A stretch of 64,000 bases of DNA from Erpobdella octoculata (GCA_963978895.1 OZ022238.1:21578732-21642731); one strand, 5' to 3'. Shown: positions 12,016 to 23,652, counted from the first letter of the stretch. Numbers and translations: made by a program. Notes: a model not told the origin generated them from the sequence alone.

Positions 12016-12161
12016 GTTAGACACGGGACCCGCGCGGGATGAATGCTCATTTAAATGATTTATTACCAGCCGGGATCCCCGCATGGGTCCCGTCTCTATC
12101 CCGGTGTTTTATCCCAGCGAGCTGGGATGAACGGGGAACCCGTCTCTAACCCGCACTGAGA
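12016..12161. other. GC-rich unassigned spacer
   Basis: A short GC-rich spacer contains inverted segments (GACACGGGACCCG near 12020 and CATGGGTCCCGTCTC near 12082). This may be the end of a small unidentified element. No coding content. Confidence 0.4.
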
Positions 12162-13184
12162 ATGTATGTATGTATGTATGTATGTATGTATGTATGTATG
12201 TATGTATGTATGTATGTATGTATGTATGTATGTATGTATGTATGTATGTATGTATGTATGTATGTATGTATGTATGTATGTATGTATGTATGTATGTATG
12301 TATGTATGTATGTATGTATGTATGTATGTATGTATGTATGTATGTATGTATGTATGTATGTATGTATGTATGTATGTATGTATGTATGTATGTATGTATG
12401 TATGTATGTATGTATGTATGTATGTATGTATGTATGTATGTATGTATGTATGTATGTATGTATGTATGTATGTATGTATGTATGTATGTATGTATGTATG
12501 TATGTATGTATGTATGTATGTATGTATGTATGTATGTATGTATGTATGTATGTATGTATGTATGTATGTATGTATGTATGTATGTATGTATGTATGTATG
12601 TATGTATGTATGTATGTATGTATGTATGTATGTATGTATGTATGTATGTATGTATGTATGTATGTATGTATGTATGTATGTATGTATGTATGTATGTATG
12701 TATGTATGTATGTATGTATGTATGTATGTATGTATGTATGTATGTATGTATGTATGTATGTATGTATGTATGTATGTATGTATGTATGTATGTATGTATG
12801 TATGTATGTATGTATGTATGTATGTATGTATGTATGTATGTATGTATGTATGTATGTATGTATGTATGTATGTATGTATGTATGTATGTATGTATGTATG
12901 TATGTATGTATGTATGTATGTATGTATGTATGTATGTATGTATGTATGTATGTATGTATGTATGTATGTATGTATGTATGTATGTATGTATGTATGTATG
13001 TATGTATGTATGTATGTATGTATGTATGTATGTATGTATGTATGTATGTATGTATGTATGTATGTATGTATGTATGTATGTATGTATGTATGTATGTATG
13101 TATGTATGTATGTATGTATGTATGTATGTATGTATGTATGTATGTATGTATGTATGTATGTATGTATGTATGTATGTATGTATG
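12162..13184. repeat. (TATG)n microsatellite, ~1 kb
   Basis: About 255 uninterrupted copies of TATG. All six frames stay open because the unit contains no stop in any phase: the plus strand reads Y-V-C-M and the minus strand H-T-Y-I. The long open frames here are artefacts. It forms the left flank of the R2-type element. Confidence 0.99.
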
Positions 13185-13464
13185 TGAAAACTCTTCTTCG
13201 AGCAAGTTCGTCAGAGGTCTTCAGAGGAAGACCCTCCCAGCGTTTCGGCCCTTTTCCTGACGCTACCACGGGAGGGCGGGCCACGACCGTTGATCAGACA
13301 ACCGCCCCCTGACGAAATTTGTGTATCACATGCCGTTTCCGACCAGAACCAGATAACCGGCAAATCTTCAAAGTACCAGAACCAAGAAGTCATTTTGAAA
13401 CCGCCAGCAGGCCCTTAGCCAGGACTGTTAAAGTGGGGGGGCAAAAATTTTATTTGGGTGGGCA

Positions 13465-13567
<103 letters not shown>

Positions 13568-13578
13568 ATGTATATATA

Positions 13579-14638
13579 TAGTGGCGGATCTAGACTTCTT
13601 TGGCGGGGGGACAAAAATGGCGGGATGGGCCAAAAACGGAGAAAAAGCAAACATTTGATCTTATATCCACAAACCTCACTGGAAAACCATTGCCAGATGC
13701 AAAAAATTTTGTAATTTACCTAAAAAGTAATCAATTTTTTTTTAGTATTTGAAAGAAAGTTAATTTTGGAATCCCACGGGGAGCATATTTCTAAATGGTA
13801 GTATGCGGCAATACGGAGAGGTCGACTAGCAGCCTAAGAGGGGTGTGGCTGAACGTTCTGCTTTAGATATTTATGATTGCTATTCTCAATGTGGCACTAA
13901 AAATCTATAAAACTGGTTTTATATATGTTATTATAAATAACATATATAAAACCAGCTATACTAAATCAGCTACATATAATATGGTCGCTTTTTCTTTATG
14001 TGGTTTCAACTTAAATTTCAATGTGTTTCATCCGTCAATAGCCGTATTAATTTGTTAAGTGAAAGTCGATTCAGCTTAGCTCCTACTCAATGTCTCTGTC
14101 TAAACAAAACTTATAATTATTTCTGATTTTTAACTCAACTGTTTCAATTTTTATAATACTTAATTTAATGTTTTAACATAGGGTTCTGAAGATAGCTTTA
14201 TATAGCTTATTTATTATTTATCTATTTTTAACTAATAATTTCTTTGATTACAATTCTCGTCATTTCAAATGGATGAAAAAGAACATTTTTACTAGTGGGT
14301 AATAATGTTAATAGCAATAATAACATGAATGTGAAGTCAAGGCATTTTACGAATTATAAGTAAGTTTTATTCTAATTTACTCAAACTAACTTTGAACTAA
14401 CTAAATCAACAATTCATGTTATTTTCGACACTTTTTATTAATATCAATAACATGTCATTGAAAATGTGGAATTGAGTGCGATTTACGTCTAGCCACATAA
14501 GCCACGATTTACGTCTAGCTACATAAGCCACGCCCCTCTTAGGCTGCTAGTCAACCTCTCTGTATTGCCGCATACTACCATTTAGAAATATGCCCACGAA
14601 GACGGCCATTGCCTTCCCCGGCCCCCCTGGATCTGCTA

Positions 14639-14641
<3 letters not shown>
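13579..14641. mobile_element. Second hAT-like MITE nested in (TA)n
   Basis: The left end TAGTGGCGGATCTAGACTT and the right end, in reverse complement CAGTAGCAGATCCAGGGG, are hAT-like inverted repeats sitting between TA arrays, so TATATATA would be the target. A longer inner inverted repeat pairs 13784-13851 with 14522-14590 (arm contains GTAGTATGCGGCAATAC and GACTAGCAGCCTAAGAGGGG). There is no coding capacity. A 43-bp hairpin at 13913-13955 lies inside. Confidence 0.75.
13913..13955. repeat. 43-bp inverted repeat (hairpin)
   Basis: CTGGTTTTATATATGTTAT pairs with ATAACATATATAAAACCAG across a 5-nt loop centred near 13934. It could fold as a strong stem in RNA or DNA, but no gene context supports a functional RNA. 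Confidence 0.9.

Positions 14642-14708
<67 letters not shown>
14642..14708. repeat. (TA)n microsatellite
   Basis: TA array of about 67 bp immediately right of the nested hAT-like MITE. Confidence 0.97.
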
Positions 14709-14711
<3 letters not shown>

Positions 14712-15467
14712 TTTCTGTTTGTTTGTTTGTCTCCCTGTCTGTCTGTTTGTCCTTTGTTTTCCAAAATAACTTTTTTAAATAATTTAAAAAAAATATTTTG
14801 AATAGCCGTGGACCTATCCTCAGAGTACACAAAAAATTTCATAAAGATCGGTTCAGCCGTTTCGGAGGAGTTCAATTTCAAACACTATGACACGAGATTT
14901 ATATATATATATATAGAGATTAATTTATTTCAATTAAAAATAGTTATAAAAATTTGAACTTCAGGGATCAATTTTCGGAAAATATTATGCTTTTTTCACT
15001 TATTTAATTTTAATAATTTTTGACAGTTTTTTTTAGAAAATATAGTAATATTTTTTCAAAAACTTCAGACGGCCTCAGGGTGGGCAAACTGCTAGCCCAG
15101 GGTGGGCAAAGCCCACCCTGGCCCCCCCCCCTGGCTACGGCCCTGACCGCCAGATTCCGAGACCGAAAGAAACATTCACCTCCGGAACTTCGAGCCATGC
15201 CACCACTTTCACCAAACGAGAAACACCACAAACCATAATATCAGGAAACATTGTTTTGATTATTTTCTAAACGCCAGCAAATTTCCTTCTATTGCAAACA
15301 ACCGAAACTTTCGCCGGAAGCCATAACGCGACTTCGTCCCTGAACTTGTAAACAAAGGAGGAGCTAACACTGTTGTACGGAAGCCAGAAGTGGCTGTTTA
15401 AATTTATTATCTCCTTTTTCATTCCTTTGCATCCATATCCAAAAAGAAGCTGTTTCTGCTCTTTCAG

Positions 15468-18445
15468 CTATTTTCTTGATAGCTTGAGATTTTTCCGACC
15501 CGACATTCCGAGAGCCACAAGCAATTTAACGAGTGAGCGACCGGCTAAACCCCTGGCGCCTACTTCAACTGGAAAAATCTCGACTCTATATCCCGCACGC
15601 TCCAAATCTTGGGCAAGGATTCTGTAACGTTCTTCTCTCAAGATATTTGAGGCTTCCATGTTGCTTTCCCATGATACTGTTAGTTCGATGAACAGCAACG
15701 TCTTGGCCAAACTGGAAAAAATGACAATGTCCGGTCTCAATCCGCTGCTGCGAACCAATTCCGGAAAGCAGTCCCCATCTTTTAAGTCTGCTGATATCCT
15801 CCAGTCATTTGCCGCATCAAGCAACGATTCTCTTCTCGTACTTGCCTTTCTGCGGCCCAAGTGCTGCAAGCCTTCTCTCAAGAAATAAACTTTTCTTCTG
15901 GGGCACAACTGCATCGAATTGGCTAGTCTGCAGTTCTCCTTGATAATGCCCAGTATCTCTCTTAGAACCTCATTGTGGCGCCACGTGTATCTTCCCTTTG
16001 CCCAAGCATACGGACAACATGAGAGAATATGAATCAGAGTTTCTGTTTTCTCACACAGCTTGCAGGCTTCATTTTCAAGCTTTCCCCACTTCACTAAGTT
16101 CGAAGCTGTCGGCAGTTGATCATACATCGCTCTAATCACGAAAGATAGGCGGATGGGCGAGTAACGCCACAAATCATTCCATGTCATCGAATGTTGAACT
16201 GCCGCCTCCCATCTAGTCCAATCGCCCTGTTGCGACATCTGAGCACCTAACTGCACTCTTTCCAACTCCATTGCTCGCCTTCTGTCTTGAATAATCAGGT
16301 TTGTCCTTTCCTGCGACGAGGCCTTAGACCACCACACATGATGGAACCAACCCAGACCGAGCCGTCCCGGTTGCACTGCTCCGAGCTTTTCAGACCATTG
16401 CAAAGATTCCTCGGCTTCACGGATGTCCCTCCCTGCAGTCCAGCTTTTTCCCGATCCAACTGATGCGCCCACATTCACGATACATTGGTCTGAAGAGTTG
16501 TCCAGCTTCAACTGTGTCCTTATCTTGCTAATCTTGTACTCTTCTACTAGGGACTTGAATGGAAGAGCTAACTTAGCTGACTTACTATATAGAGCTAAAG
16601 TTGTTAACGCCGGTGGAAGTCCTAGCCATTTCCGAATACAGCAGTTCATTTTCTTTTCCATTCGCTCCACGTGAGATAAACATATCTCATAGATTGTTAA
16701 TGGCCATAGCAACCTCGGTATCAAAACAAACTGTACCAGCCATACCTTGAATTTTCCCTGCAGCTCGGTTGAATTGATTTTCCTCAGGTCCTCAACCAAG
16801 CCCTGCAGAACGATGCTGCTCTGATTCACATCATTCATGGAGACGTTGTACCATCTTCCCAAGCTTTTCACAGGCTCTTGCTGGATTGTTGGGATTTCGC
16901 AACCAGCCACCGAGAATGAGACAAAACCACCAATCTCTCCATGTCGCAAAGAAAGGCTTCTCGATTTGGTTGGTTTGAACTTCATTCCACACCAGGACAA
17001 CAAGTCGTTGAAATTTTGAAGAATACGGCGCATTTCGCCGCAGTGATTCAAGATAAGAGTAGTGTCGTCCATGAAGGCTTTTATCGATGGCATGAAAATT
17101 CCTTCGCCCAGGTAAACATCCTGAACCCGAGATGCAATCGAACCGAGCAATAACTGCATAGCCAGAACAAATAGGATGGGAGAAATTTAACACCCCATAG
17201 CAATTCCGACCCGCAAGTTGAACCACTCTGTGGAGCACGTCGATGTTGACAGACGTAGCCTAAAACGGCAAAAATACTGTTGCAGAACATCGATGAGGAA
17301 TTCTGGAACATTGTGCCTTTTGAGTTTCTTCCAGAGCAATTGATGGCGAACAGTCCCGTACGCGTTTGCTAAATCAAGCCAGACCAAATGCAGGCTGAGT
17401 TGGCTTTGTTTTGCTCTTTTGATGGCCTCCCAAATCATGGATTAGTGCTCGATACATCCCGGTACTCCGGGGACTCCTCCTTTCTGCACGGATCTGTCAA
17501 TGTACTCATTACAAATTGCAAAATCCGTGAGCCTCTTGGCCAGAACAGCGAAAAATATTTTTCCCTCCACGTTCAAAAGTGAGATTGGTCGGAATTGGTT
17601 GATATTGACCGAATCTTTTTCTTTGGGGATGAAAACTCCTTCCGCCTTCTGCCATTCCCTATCTACGCATCTAGATCGCCATGCAATCTTTAAACGGTTG
17701 TAGAGCAGCTTTTGCACGCCTGGACATCTCTTGTATAACAAATATGGAATGCCGTTGGGAACTGGGGCAGATTTGTTCCTCGTTTTTTTAGAAACTGGGA
17801 TACTTCATTCATCTTTATCTCTCCACCGTCGAAAGCCACTTTCGGCAACTGTACTTCGGGAAAATCAGTTCCTTCCGGCAGCTCTGAATCGCCAAGAGGA
17901 TCTTTGAACGCCAAACGGAAGTGATTATCTAATTCTTGTTTTGTCGCTCGAAGAGTGCCAGATTTTGGTGGATCCAGCAAACTTTTTCCGAAGCAAAATG
18001 GATTTTCCATGAATTTGCATCTGGCTTTCTTTTGCTCACTTTTCTTTTTCCGGAGTCTTTCTGCAGCCCTGAGAGCCCGGAGCCGATTTTTTACATCCCG
18101 CCACAGTTCAGACAGACTAACTTTTTCGACCCCCTCTGCGATTCTCCATTGCCGCCTGAGTTTCTTTCGCTCCTTCTTTAATTTTTCAATTTCTCTCTGC
18201 CGTCTGGATACTGCTGCATGCGTGTGAACCGGGTTTTTCTGGACCACACCAAAAGAATCAAAACATTTTTTGTAGATAATTTCTGAGGTTTTCATATCGA
18301 GTTGTGGATTCTCCCTCAACTGGGCTTTGAGTAATCTCGTCAACTCCAAGTCTAATGTTGACCAAGCTGAAGTGTCAATTGCTTTCGGAAATTTAATTCT
18401 TGTCTTGGGTTCTAAATTTACATCTGCTTCTGAATCGGAGACTTT
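15468..18445 (-). pseudogene. Reverse transcriptase with restriction-like endonuclease (R2/NeSL/R4-type)
   Basis: From 18445 downward, the N-terminal part has a basic, coiled-coil-like region (RRQREIEKLKKERKKLRRQW). A frame change near 17750 precedes reverse-transcriptase motifs: SAPVPNGIPYLLYKRCPG, FRPISLLNVEGKIFFAVLAK, VWLDLANAYGTVRHQLLWK, and the catalytic box as AFMDDTTLI rather than the usual A-D-D form. The C-terminal part has a CCHC knuckle (CKLCEKTETLIHILSCC) and then a PD-(D/E)xK-type endonuclease signature, RPDIVIFSS and FIELTVSWESNMEA, with REERYRILAQDLERAGYRVE after it. This C-terminal endonuclease, with no N-terminal AP endonuclease seen, places it in the R2-like group. Stops near 17440 and 17189 and the frame change inactivate it; the last 563 codons (17159-15468) are intact. 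Confidence 0.88.
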
Positions 18446-18851
18446 GTATGTATGTATGTATGTATGTATGTATGTATGTATGTATGTATGTATGTATGTA
18501 TGTATGTATGTATGTATGTATGTATGTATGTATGTATGTATGTATGTATGTATGTATGTATGTATGTATGTATGTATGTATGTATGTATGTATGTATGTA
18601 TGTATGTATGTATGTATGTATGTATGAATGTATGTATGTATGTATGTATGTATGTATGTATGTATGTATGTATGTATGTATGTATGTATGTATGTATGTA
18701 TGTATGTATGTATGTATGTATGTATGTATGTATGTATGTATGTATGTATGTATGTATGTATGTATGTATGTATGTATGTATGTATGTATGTATGTATGTA
18801 TGTATGTATGTATGTATGTATGTATGTATGTATGTATGTATGTATGTATGT
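18446..18851. repeat. (TATG)n microsatellite, ~405 bp
   Basis: About 100 copies of TATG with one TATGAATG interruption near 18625. It forms the right flank of the R2-type element and is directly followed by a Helitron-family fragment. Confidence 0.99.
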
Positions 18852-19238
18852 CTTCTATGTATTGCTACACCATTCATCCGATCGTAATAAAGTTTTCATA
18901 CAACCTTGAGAGTCTATGGGAGAAAATTAGTGTAACAACAAAATTGAATTCGCACAAAATGAGCAGAGCGGGAAAGCGAGCGGAAACGGGAATTGAAAAA
19001 TGAGAGGGAACAGGAAAGCAAGCGGGAATGGAAAAGCAACCGAGAGCGAAAGTGCGAGCGGGAAAAAAGCGACCGGGAACGGGAAAGCAAGCGAGAGCGG
19101 AAAAGTGTCCGGGAGCGGGAAAGCGATCGGGATAGGAAAAGCGACCGAGAGCGGGAAAGCGACCGGAACGGGAGAGCAAGCGGGGAAGGAAACGGGAGCA
19201 AGAGAAAAACGATAGAAAAGGCTTTCGAAACCCGGGAA
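18852..19238 (+). mobile_element. Helitron-family fragment with GC-rich minisatellite
   Basis: It begins in a conserved leader (GCTACACCATTCATCCGATC near 18864). The reverse complement of this leader occurs at about 32200-32250. From 18966 to 19200 it carries imperfect ~18-bp repeats of the GGGAAAGCGACCGGGAAC type, and it stops at AAACCCGGG (19226-19234). Complete relatives at 28914 and 32024 continue with a hairpin and CTAG, so this copy lacks its last ~25 bp. Confidence 0.7.
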
Positions 19239-19334
19239 TAATTAATTGCAAAACATTGGTGGAACCATCTGGGCTTTCCAAGATTATTTTCAGAGATCCG
19301 TTCACAACCATTAGAGAGTCCCATTGTGCAAATA

Positions 19335-19873
19335 TGATTTATTAGCCAGACTCATTTAAAAAATTTCTTGCTAGGTTTCTTCTCTTCTTCCATCTATCTC
19401 AGAATTTGCCCTATATCATCATCTTTTAAGTGTTCGTCTCGAATCACTTCATCAGTCAATTTGAAACCGTACTTGAAAACATTGATTATTTGTTTCCTTA
19501 ACCTCTATGCGATAGCAATACTTACATTCAGCATTGCACGGTCGTCGCATTTTGTACTGTTCACGCTTCCGATGCTGAATTTAAAACTCGTATGACCGTT
19601 AACGCTTGATCCACCCAGCCACTTGCTCTTCTGAATTTTTACAATTTAAAAGTTATCTTAATGCAGCGTGATCCGTCTTTAACAAAAACGTTCGACCATA
19701 CAATAACTTGTGAAAGTGCTTAATAGAATCAACTATTGCCAATAACTCAGGTCGGGTTGCGCAATAATTGAGCTCTGGTTTCGACAAAGTTCTGCTATAA
19801 TAAGCTATAACTTTTCCATTGCCGTCAACAAGTTGACTGCCCCAATTCCTTCATTACTTGCATCTGTGTTTAA
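19335..19873 (-). pseudogene. Ty3/gypsy RNase H fragment
   Basis: On the minus strand from 19873 the translation reads TDASNEGIGAV, then VDGNGKVIAYYSRTLSKPEL, NYCATRPELLAIVDSIKHF and LLYGRTFLLKTDHAAL. This is the RNase H core of a gypsy polyprotein. It is followed by NSEEQVAGWIKR and, after frame changes, by a linker (HLKDDDIGQILRQMEEEKKPS) typical of the region before integrase. Frameshifts break it repeatedly. The upstream part was removed exactly at 19873 by insertion of the Helitron at 19874. It is distinct from the gypsy remnant at 1-1790. Confidence 0.75.

Positions 19874-19875
<2 letters not shown>

Positions 19876-19960
<85 letters not shown>
19876..19960. repeat. (TA)n microsatellite
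   Basis: TA array at the 5' edge of the non-autonomous Helitron. Confidence 0.97.
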
Positions 19961-19966
<6 letters not shown>

Positions 19967-20600
19967 ACATGTCCTGACTGACTGACTGATTGACTGACTG
20001 ACTGATAATCAACGCCGAGCTCAAACGCCTCATCCTAGGAACGTGAAATTTGAAACTTATATTACTTTTATAGCGTAAACATCCACTAAGAAAGGATTTT
20101 TGAAAATTTCGCTCCTGAGGGGAAACAACTGGAAAACAAACATTTTTCTAAAACAATGTATATCTCGAAAACCAAAAATGAGGAGATTTTGAAATTTGGT
20201 ATATAGATTCTTTTTGAAAAATTAAAAGATACGTGTTTTACCATTTTTTAAAAATTCGGTTTCCCGGACCTTAAATGTGGGTTGGAAAATTGGGTTATTT
20301 GGTTTTTAAAGTAACTTCTACTCAAAAACTGTTAATGCTACAAGAGTAAAAATTAGTATTTAGTTTCTACTCCAAAAATAATAAAATAAGTAACTGCTAC
20401 TTAAAAACTGTAAATAACACAGATGTAACAATTAGTATTTAGTTTCTATTCTAAAAATAAAGATATACGTGTTTCATCATTTTTTACAAATTTGGTTTCC
20501 AGGACCTTAAATGTGGGATGGACAAGAGGATTACTTGGTTTTTAAAGTAACTGCTACTCAAAAACTGTGAATGCCACAGATGTAAAAAATTAGTATTTAG

Positions 20601-20795
20601 TATTTTTTTATTGAGATTTAGCATACGCCTTATCAAGGCGAGAGAGAGAGGGTACTTGTAGAGGCAGCCATTTATAGGCGCCTACACGTTTAGCAAATGC
20701 GAGTGAACTCCTTGCTTAAGGGAATTACCCTGGGACGCCGGCGAGGTTTGAACTGCCGACAGGCGAACGCTCTACCGCTCTACCACCAGCGCCTC
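20601..20795 (-). mobile_element. tRNA-derived SINE
   Basis: On the minus strand from 20795: GGCGCTGGTGGTAGAGCGGT supplies a pol III A box (TGGTGGTAGAGCGG), and GCAGTTCAAACCTCGCC (20741-20757) supplies a B box. Box spacing is tRNA-like. A ~130-bp unrelated body follows and ends in an A-rich AATAAAAAAATA tail. The insertion interrupts a repeat unit that is intact elsewhere in this Helitron. It is not an intact tRNA gene because the acceptor stem does not pair. Confidence 0.75.
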
Positions 20796-21448
20796 AAAAA
20801 ATAACGATATAAGTGTTTCACCATTTTTTAAAACTTTGGTTTCCATGACTTCAAATGTGGGGTCAAAATAAGGGTTATTTGATTTTAAAATAACTGCTAC
20901 TCAACAACTGCAAGCATTACAGATGTAAAACTTAGTATTTTGAGGTTTTGTGCCGGTTAAAAGTAGCTGAGTCCAGTTTATCACCGGTCGGGCCAAGCCG
21001 TTATTTTAGGGTCTTTTACGGGCCAAGCTAATCCTTAAATCAAGGTGGTACGGGGCGAGGTTTTTCACCAAGCATATAGACATTTTAGTGATTTTAGGGT
21101 CTTCAGACGGGCCGGGCCAAACCTGAAGTCAAGGTGGGACGGGCCGAAATTTTTCATCAAGTATATAGAATTTCTAGGCCTGTAAAAACGGACCGGGCCC
21201 ATATTAGACGGGCCGTGCCGGGCCAGGAATTTTGGTTTTGAAACGGGTTGGGCCAAGTTGTCGACGGGCCGAGCCGACACCTATAGATGCACGGTTCAAA
21301 TTCTCTAATTTCATGCAAGCGAAGCCGCTACGGGCACTGCTAGTCATATATATACTAGCTGACCCGGCAAACGTTGTTTTGCCTTATAAATTATTTTAGT
21401 TTTTTTTTATTAAAAGTTTAATGTACAAATTATGTCAATTTAAAAAAA

Positions 21449-23652
21449 TCAATCTCGAAGAGCAATCGAGTGTACAATGTTTTTTGTCAGTCCATCTTTA
21501 GCCAACACAAACAAACTGGATGGTTTGCCCACGCGAGAACATGCCACGTATAATTGTCCGTAAGAAAAACATGGCGTGCCCAAATCTAAGCCACAAACAG
21601 ACATCATTTGGCCTTGCGACTTATTAATTGACATTGCGAATGCTAATCTAATTGGAAATTGAATTTGTTTGAATTAAATATGCACTTCTGTGGAAATCAT
21701 TGGGATCGTGGAGGCAAAACACTTTCGTTTGGGAACTAGCCATTCAAAATGCTGGCTTCGACAATGTTTTTCATCAATTTTTTAATTACTAATTGCGTGC
21801 CATTGCACAGCTGCGGTGGGTTCAAATTCAGAAGTAAAATAACCGTAGTTCCAACTTTAAGTTGTAGATGATGCGGTGACATGCCTGGCAAATCCAATGA
21901 GTTCAAAAACTCAGTTGGATAATTAACGGCTTCGCTGGCATCGCAAACTGTATCAATCGATTTTATATGACACCAATTCGCCTGGCAACAACTGCTGTAT
22001 CTTGAAATTTAAATCATTGACGTCCACATTTTTTGCTGCCAAAATGACTCTTTCTGCCAGTCACTCATGATTCATGTATTGTGTGTGTAAATCAGAAAAT
22101 ACGCTGTCAATGAGAGACTTTTGCGAATTAACAATTGTGCAGAAATCGGTTGGCAATTTTATGCAGCCAGTATTTTGATGGACAGCAACTTTTCCATCAC
22201 CGATATCTAACAATTGTTTTGAGAATGTTTCGGCAGATGGATCTTGAAGCATTTGAACACGCATGTTTACTTTTAGCTGCACTTTTTCAACATAACCCCA
22301 CAGTGCCGATGATTTCAAGCAAGCATTGATTTCATCAGCGTAAGTTGAACGGGGAATGACGGGAAGTGTTTGTCTGAAATCCCCTGAAAGAAGTAACAGA
22401 GTGCCGCCAAATAGTTTGTCATTGTTTTTTATATCTTTTAGTGTCCTGTTCAACGCCTCAAGCGAATGTTTGTGTGCCATAGTGCATTCATCCCAGAAAA
22501 TAATTTTGCATTGTTTCAGCACTGTGGCCATGGATGATTGTTTTTTTTATGTTGCACATTGCATCTGGGTTATTTTTAATATTCAGTGGCAGCTTAAGTG
22601 CTGTTTTGCCTCCATCCAATAAAGTTGCTGCAATTCCAGACGATGCAACGGCCAAAGCTATGCCATTATTTGATCGTATTTTGGTGAGAATTAGAAAAAC
22701 GAGAAATGTTTTCCCAGTTCCACCTGGTGCATCAAAAAAAAAATCCACCTTGTCCTTCCAAAACTGCAAGTATAATGCGGACGTAAATGATTCTTTGTTC
22801 ATCAGTCATTATTGGAACATAGCGAGTAACAATCGCTGCCTATTCTACAGTATTGTACCGCAGTTCACGATCCATCTCCGTGTTCATTAAATCAGATGCT
22901 CTTCGACTTGGCAAACGCATACCGAAATGACTGATTGGCAAATTGGCAATGACAATGCAAAGATCATCGATAGCAATCAATGCTTCATTGTACATAGCAT
23001 CGCTGAATGTTATCGATAGATCATTGCACCGAGTACGAAGTCGATGCAAAATATCACCAGTCCTTGAATCTTTGTGCTTATCCCACAACGTGTCTGCTTG
23101 GGCCGGGTAACATGTAGTCAACACTAAAGCGAATAGTAGACGAATTTGTGTTGCTGTACAGTTTAAGCTGCTTCAGCAAGCATATCGTTCCACTGGTTCT
23201 CGTCTTCTAGCAAACCGAGTGCAAGGCATGCATCTTTATACGTTGGATACTGTTGTCCATTCACTTTGCGTATATCTTGAAATGACAATGGGCCAGTGAC
23301 ATTAACCAACAACAGTCGCAGATAGAAGCACTCAGTCTGCCTTGGATTGACTGTATATACTCGACCCAAATCAAATCAAATCAAATCAAATTAAATCAAA
23401 GAATCATTTGATTATGGCGAATATGGTACCAAAGTGTTTGATTTGAATAAACCGGGGCACGCATCAACTGGTGTTCCTTGCTTGTGTGGTATCCATTTTT
23501 CGTTTGATCCCATGTGAGAAAGCGTGGTACTTCCGAATAAAATAGTGTTCGTGCAAAGGCACCGAAAGTATCCACACGATTACAGAATTTGAAAAACTCG
23601 GTGAGTGTAGTTTTGGTGGATTTATAGCTCGATCAATTGCTGTTTTGTTCGG
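21449..23652 (-). pseudogene. Helitron Pif1-like helicase portion
   Basis: After the insert the minus-strand translation resumes (LTEFFKFCN, VDTFGAFARTLFYSEVPRFL, then VNPRQTECFYLRLLLVNVTG). Helicase motifs follow: Walker A in FFFDAPGGTGKTFL (22700s), Walker B-like IIFWDECTMAHK, GDFRQTLPVIPRS, and the C-terminal motif MSINKSQGQ with YGQLYVACSRVG (21634-21530). These are the superfamily 1B motifs of Helitron helicases. Several frameshifts and stops (near 23370, 23160, 22840, 22490 and 21640-22060) make it a pseudogene. Gene order Rep then helicase is normal for the family. Confidence 0.88.

Larger units (their letters stand above)
19874..21343 (+). mobile_element. Non-autonomous Helitron with internal repeats
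   Basis: The 5' end is TCTATATATA preceded by A (19873). The 3' end is GCGAAGCCGCTACGGGCACTGCTAG followed by T (21344). TC...CTAG between A and T is the Helitron signature. After a (TA)n array (19876-19960) comes GACTGACTGACTGA, then two to four degenerate ~190-bp tandem units (20150-20950) containing CCTTAAATGTGGG and TTAGTATTTAGT. No Rep or helicase is encoded. A SINE (20601-20795) interrupts one repeat unit. Reverse-oriented relatives of the tandem units lie at 41700-42660. Confidence 0.75.

Noticed and set aside
12096..13312. Open frames of 340-390 codons on both strands in the TATG array
   Set aside because: They are produced by a stop-free tetranucleotide repeat and have no other coding features.
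20735..20795. Functional tRNA gene on the minus strand
   Set aside because: A and B boxes are present but the acceptor stem does not pair, and an unrelated body with an A-rich tail follows, so it is a SINE.
23350..23400. AAATC repeats as a possible CRISPR-like array
   Set aside because: A simple AAATC pentanucleotide run with no spacers.
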